NCBI GenBank assembly: GCA_937934655.1
Contig: CALGZB010000110.1
Coordinates: 1-61,682, forward strand
Reading direction: 5' to 3'
DNA length: 61,682 nt
DNA from: an uncultured Acidimicrobiales bacterium
GTDB taxonomy: Bacteria > Actinomycetota > Acidimicrobiia > Acidimicrobiales > SHLQ01
Positions 59,199 through 61,682 of this stretch are shown piece by piece. The notes under the pieces were generated by a model that was given only the letters and a program-made list of their open reading frames with translations, ran no database searches and was not told where the DNA came from. The position numbers and the translations under genes were made by a program. The stretch's first letter is position 1. Each line of letters begins with the position of its first letter.

Positions 59199-59768
59199 CT
59201 AGAGCGCCGAACTCGGGCCGGCGGCGGCGACTCGAGCCAAGATCTGATCCTTCAGAACGCCTGCAGCCTCGGCCGTGAGTCCCTCGATCGAGAGATCAGC
59301 ACCTGCACCGCCTGCAGTAAAGACTCGAATCGTCGATAACCCCATATTCCGTTCGAGCGGGCCGCTATGAACCGACGCATGCTGCACGCGGTTGAAGGGC
59401 ACGGTGATTGCGGTGCGAATGATGACACCTTTTCGCACGGTGAGGTCGTGTTCGCGCACCGCATAGCCCCAGTAGGCGAAGCTCAGCCGGGTTGCGACGG
59501 CAAGCGCTGGGGAGAGTGTCAGGGCCGCGACAATGACGAGTGGGCCGAGCCATCCGGGTCCGTCGAGAAACACCGTCAGCACGAGTCCGGCAAGCAGCAG
59601 GAGTGCCGCCGGGATTGCGAGAAGCATGAGTCGAAGTGTGAGGAGTTTGCGTTCGAGCGGGCGGAAGTCTGTGTCGCGAAGCTGCGGGTGGCCAGTGAGT
59701 TCGACTGACGCGTTCGAGAAGGCTGCTGGCTCTGTCGGTTCTGTGAGCTCTGTCGGTTCTCCGGTCAT
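59199..59768 (-). CDS. Bacterial-PH-domain membrane protein (YdbS-like)
   Basis: 189 aa: an N-terminal Thr/Glu/Pro repeat ('EPTELTEPTEP'), two membrane helices ('LLAIPAALLLLAGLVLTVFL', 'PLVIVAALTLSPALAVATRL') and a bPH2 domain 'EHDLTVRKGVIIRTAITVPF' ... 'QHASVHSGPLERNMGLSTI'. The start at ATG 59768 overlaps the TetR stop by 4 nt (ATGA). It is the partner of the YdbT-like protein encoded next. Confidence 0.88.
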   Translation of the reverse strand: MTGEPTELTEPTEPAAFSNASVELTGHPQLRDTDFRPLERKLLTLRLMLLAIPAALLLLAGLVLTVFLDGPGWLGPLVIVAALTLSPALAVATRLSFAYWGYAVREHDLTVRKGVIIRTAITVPFNRVQHASVHSGPLERNMGLSTIRVFTAGGAGADLSIEGLTAEAAGVLKDQILARVAAAGPSSAL

Positions 59769-60442
59769 TGCTCCGGCTTGATCCTGATAGTGGCCAGGCG
59801 ATGCTCGAGCCCGTCGATAACCGTTGCGAAGCCGTGTTCGAATCGCTGGTCGGGAGTCCACGCAATACACGCCGCCATAAAGTCGTAGGTGCCCTGAAAC
59901 TCCTCGGGGAGGTTCGCCCGATCGACGGTAACTCCGCCGTCGGTGATTTCGGCCATTAAGCCGACCTCCAGACGAACTGAGCCCACGAGCCAACTTGCTG
60001 CGGTATCGAAAGCCAACGCTGCTTCTTTGGTGGGGAATCCAGCAGAGCGGAGAAGCTCGTAGCAGGTTCGCATGAATTCGAGTCTGGTTTGGCCAGGGAT
60101 CGGCCGGTCGAGCATAAGGCTCAACGCATTGGGGTGTTCGAGGGCCACGGCCCGAAAGGTCGAGAACAGCTCATACGCATCGTCGCGCCACGGTCGTTGC
60201 GCAGGTGTTCCGGCTTTGGAAGCGCCGTAGCGGGCCAAGACGTCTCGGTAAAGGTGCTCGCCCATCGCCGCGAACAGATCGTCCTTGTTCGCCACATGGT
60301 TGTAGAGCGACATGGCCTCGACATCGAGCGCCGCGCCGAGCTTGCGCATGCTCAACGCGTCAAGACCCTCCTGGTCGGTGAGCGCGAGAGCGGTTGCGGC
60401 AATCCGTTCTCTTCGAAGAGGTTCGCGGGCCTTGGACGACAT
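59765..60442 (-). CDS. TetR/AcrR-family regulator
   Basis: 225 aa. HTH at residues about 11-57 ('RERIAATALALTDQEGLDAL' ... 'MSLYNHVANKDDLFAAM') and a TetR_C-type ligand domain ('FRAVALEHPNALSLMLDRPI', 'GFPTKEAALAFDTAASWLVG'). First gene of the TetR-YdbS-YdbT-LtaE-CaiB series and coupled to the YdbS-like gene, so it probably controls that operon and perhaps the divergent aminotransferase. TACGAT lies 8 nt before its ATG. Confidence 0.93.
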   Translation of the reverse strand: MSSKAREPLRRERIAATALALTDQEGLDALSMRKLGAALDVEAMSLYNHVANKDDLFAAMGEHLYRDVLARYGASKAGTPAQRPWRDDAYELFSTFRAVALEHPNALSLMLDRPIPGQTRLEFMRTCYELLRSAGFPTKEAALAFDTAASWLVGSVRLEVGLMAEITDGGVTVDRANLPEEFQGTYDFMAACIAWTPDQRFEHGFATVIDGLEHRLATIRIKPEQ

Positions 60443-60450
60443 CGGGCCCT

Positions 60451-60456
60451 ATCGTA
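60451..60456 (-). promoter_or_regulatory. -10-like hexamer TACGAT for the TetR gene
   Basis: TACGAT precedes ATG 60442 by 8 nt in the 43-bp divergent gap with the aminotransferase gene; another leaderless-type start. Confidence 0.45.
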
Positions 60457-60485
60457 GGCGAAACGAATCCAAACTTGGAGAGAGC

Positions 60486-61682
60486 GTGGCTTACGACTTC
60501 GATCAGCTCATCGATCGCCGCGGTACCAACGCGATGGCCCAGGAAGGGTTTCGCACGTATCTCTTTGGTGACGAGGGCCCAGCGGTAACGTTACCGTGCC
60601 CCGATGACGAGACCCTTTCGATGTGGGTCGCCGATATGGCGTTCGCTACCGCTCCCGTCGCAACCGAGGCGATGGCTGAACGAGTACGGCATCCGATCTT
60701 CGGATACACCGGACTGCTCGACGATGAGCTTTTCAACGCGTTCCGTGGTTGGTGCGAGCATCGGTATGGGTGGATGCCCGAGCAGGAGCATTTTGTCACG
60801 GCCCGGGGTGTGGTGCCTGCACTCCGAGACCTTGTCGATCAGGCGACGCAGCCGGGGGAGAAGGTCCTGACGCTCACGCCGGCGTACGGCCACTTTCAGA
60901 AATCGTGCCAGAGACATGATCGCGAAATGGTGCTGAGCGACCTGGTGAGGGGAACCGACGGGGACTACTCGCTCGACCTCGATGACTTCGCGGCCAAAGT
61001 GGCCGACCCGTCGGTGCGAATGTTCTTCCTGTGCCACCCGCATAATCCGACCGGTCGGGTGTGGGCCGAGGACGAACTGGTGGCGATGACCGACCTCTGC
61101 CTGGCCAACGACGTGTTGGTCGTGTCCGATGAGATCCACTGCGACCTGCTCCGTCACGGTGTGTCACACACGCCTCTTGCGTCGCTGTTCCCCGACGCCG
61201 ATCAAATCATCACGTGTATGTCGGCGAGCAAGACGTTCAATCTCGCTGGCCTTGGCTTGGCCAACATCGTCATACCCAACGACCAACGCCGAGAGCTGTG
61301 GAACGACCGGGTCGCGTCGACAGTGAACCCCATCAGCCTTGCCGCCACAACCCGAGTGTTTCGCGACGGCGGACCATGGCTCGAAGAGCTCCGGACCTAC
61401 CTCGACGGCAACTTTGCGATGCTGCAGAGCACACTGGCTGACGAGCTCCCACATGCGGGTTTCCTCGTCCCCGACGCAACGTACCTGGCGTGGGTGAACC
61501 TGGGGCACTACTTCCCGAACGACGAGAAGGTCAGTCGACTCATCGCCGAGGCAAGTGGCCTCCTGATCGAGGGTTCAGACCTCTTTGTCGCCAATGCCGC
61601 CGGGTACATCCGAATGAATCTTGCCTGTCCGAGATCGGTGCTCGAAGATGCGCTTCGCCGGCTCGTCGCCGCGGTTCATTCC
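60486..61682 (+). CDS. MalY/PatB-type aminotransferase (cystathionine beta-lyase family), 3'-truncated by window edge
   Basis: 399 codons visible from GTG 60486, which has GGAG 5 nt upstream; no stop before the window end. Recognisable segments: 'LSMWVADMAFATAPVATEAM', 'HPIFGYTGLLDDELFNAFRG', 'ARGVVPALRDLVDQ', 'FLCHPHNPTGRVW', 'VLVVSDEIHCDLL' and Schiff-base Lys in 'CMSASKTFNLAGLGLAN'. These mark the MalY/PatB class, usually C-S lyases giving homocysteine or thiols, though some are aminotransferases. Only the last few residues are likely to be missing. Divergent from tetR. Confidence 0.92.
   Translation, partial: MAYDFDQLIDRRGTNAMAQEGFRTYLFGDEGPAVTLPCPDDETLSMWVADMAFATAPVATEAMAERVRHPIFGYTGLLDDELFNAFRGWCEHRYGWMPEQEHFVTARGVVPALRDLVDQATQPGEKVLTLTPAYGHFQKSCQRHDREMVLSDLVRGTDGDYSLDLDDFAAKVADPSVRMFFLCHPHNPTGRVWAEDELVAMTDLCLANDVLVVSDEIHCDLLRHGVSHTPLASLFPDADQIITCMSASKTFNLAGLGLANIVIPNDQRRELWNDRVASTVNPISLAATTRVFRDGGPWLEELRTYLDGNFAMLQSTLADELPHAGFLVPDATYLAWVNLGHYFPNDEKVSRLIAEASGLLIEGSDLFVANAAGYIRMNLACPRSVLEDALRRLVAAVHS

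Overview
The window (61,682 bases, high GC) reads as a piece of an actinobacterial chromosome. Signs of this are GC-rich codon use, GTG starts, actinobacterial-type citrate synthases and IleRS, and a recurring arrangement in which a -10-like hexamer sits 6-8 nt before the start codon (leaderless transcripts). The gene mix (methylmalonyl-CoA mutase, CaiB, LLM oxidoreductase, DUF6356, SGNH proteins) fits a free-living, probably marine member of the Acidimicrobiia, but that placement is inference. No rRNA, tRNA, CRISPR, phage or IS element was seen.

Layout. 1-2331: end of methylmalonyl-CoA mutase plus its chaperone MeaB. 2340-3755: twin hairpin repeats, trmB, and a 12-bp minisatellite. 3779-11030: an SHMT-like enzyme, then a minus-strand block (LLM oxidoreductase, SDR, MFS exporter, HTH-citrate synthase fusion) divergent from a second citrate synthase, with an operator-like promoter region between them. 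11137-18491: RraB-like protein, rhomboid protease, nrdAB, asparaginase, SGNH hydrolase. 18556-25007: 2OG-Fe(II) oxygenase, histidine phosphatase, a 28-bp palindromic repeat array, a second SGNH-like secreted protein, an Lrp regulator, DUF6356, and a GGDEF-EAL protein. 25206-33983: LacI regulator, ileS, Nudix hydrolase, YidB, flippase, HupE-type membrane protein.

34034-47908 is the most interesting region: a compact nonribosomal peptide synthetase (NRPS) locus. An acyl-CoA dehydrogenase diverges from a four-gene, translationally coupled operon: stand-alone adenylation protein, stand-alone carrier protein, C-A-PCP protein, and C-A-PCP-TE protein. The second adenylation domain is interrupted between motifs A8 and A9 by a complete PP-loop (adenine-nucleotide alpha hydrolase) domain with three CxxC pairs. 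Such domains activate a carbonyl with ATP for sulfur or nitrogen transfer. The binding-pocket residues of this A domain read DLTKVGEVGK, a near-match to asparagine/aspartate codes. The locus should therefore assemble a tripeptide whose first residue may be dehydrogenated on its carrier and whose central Asn/Asp may be thiolated or amidated in cis. A convergent MMPL-type transporter could export the product.

48108-61682: two tandem mini-ORFs leading into a small protein gene, a MetY-like enzyme, a CoA-binding protein, CcdA plus a thioredoxin-fold partner, a large PEP-synthase-like lipoprotein, a CaiB CoA-transferase, threonine aldolase, two bacterial-PH membrane proteins with a TetR regulator, and a MalY/PatB-type aminotransferase cut by the window end.
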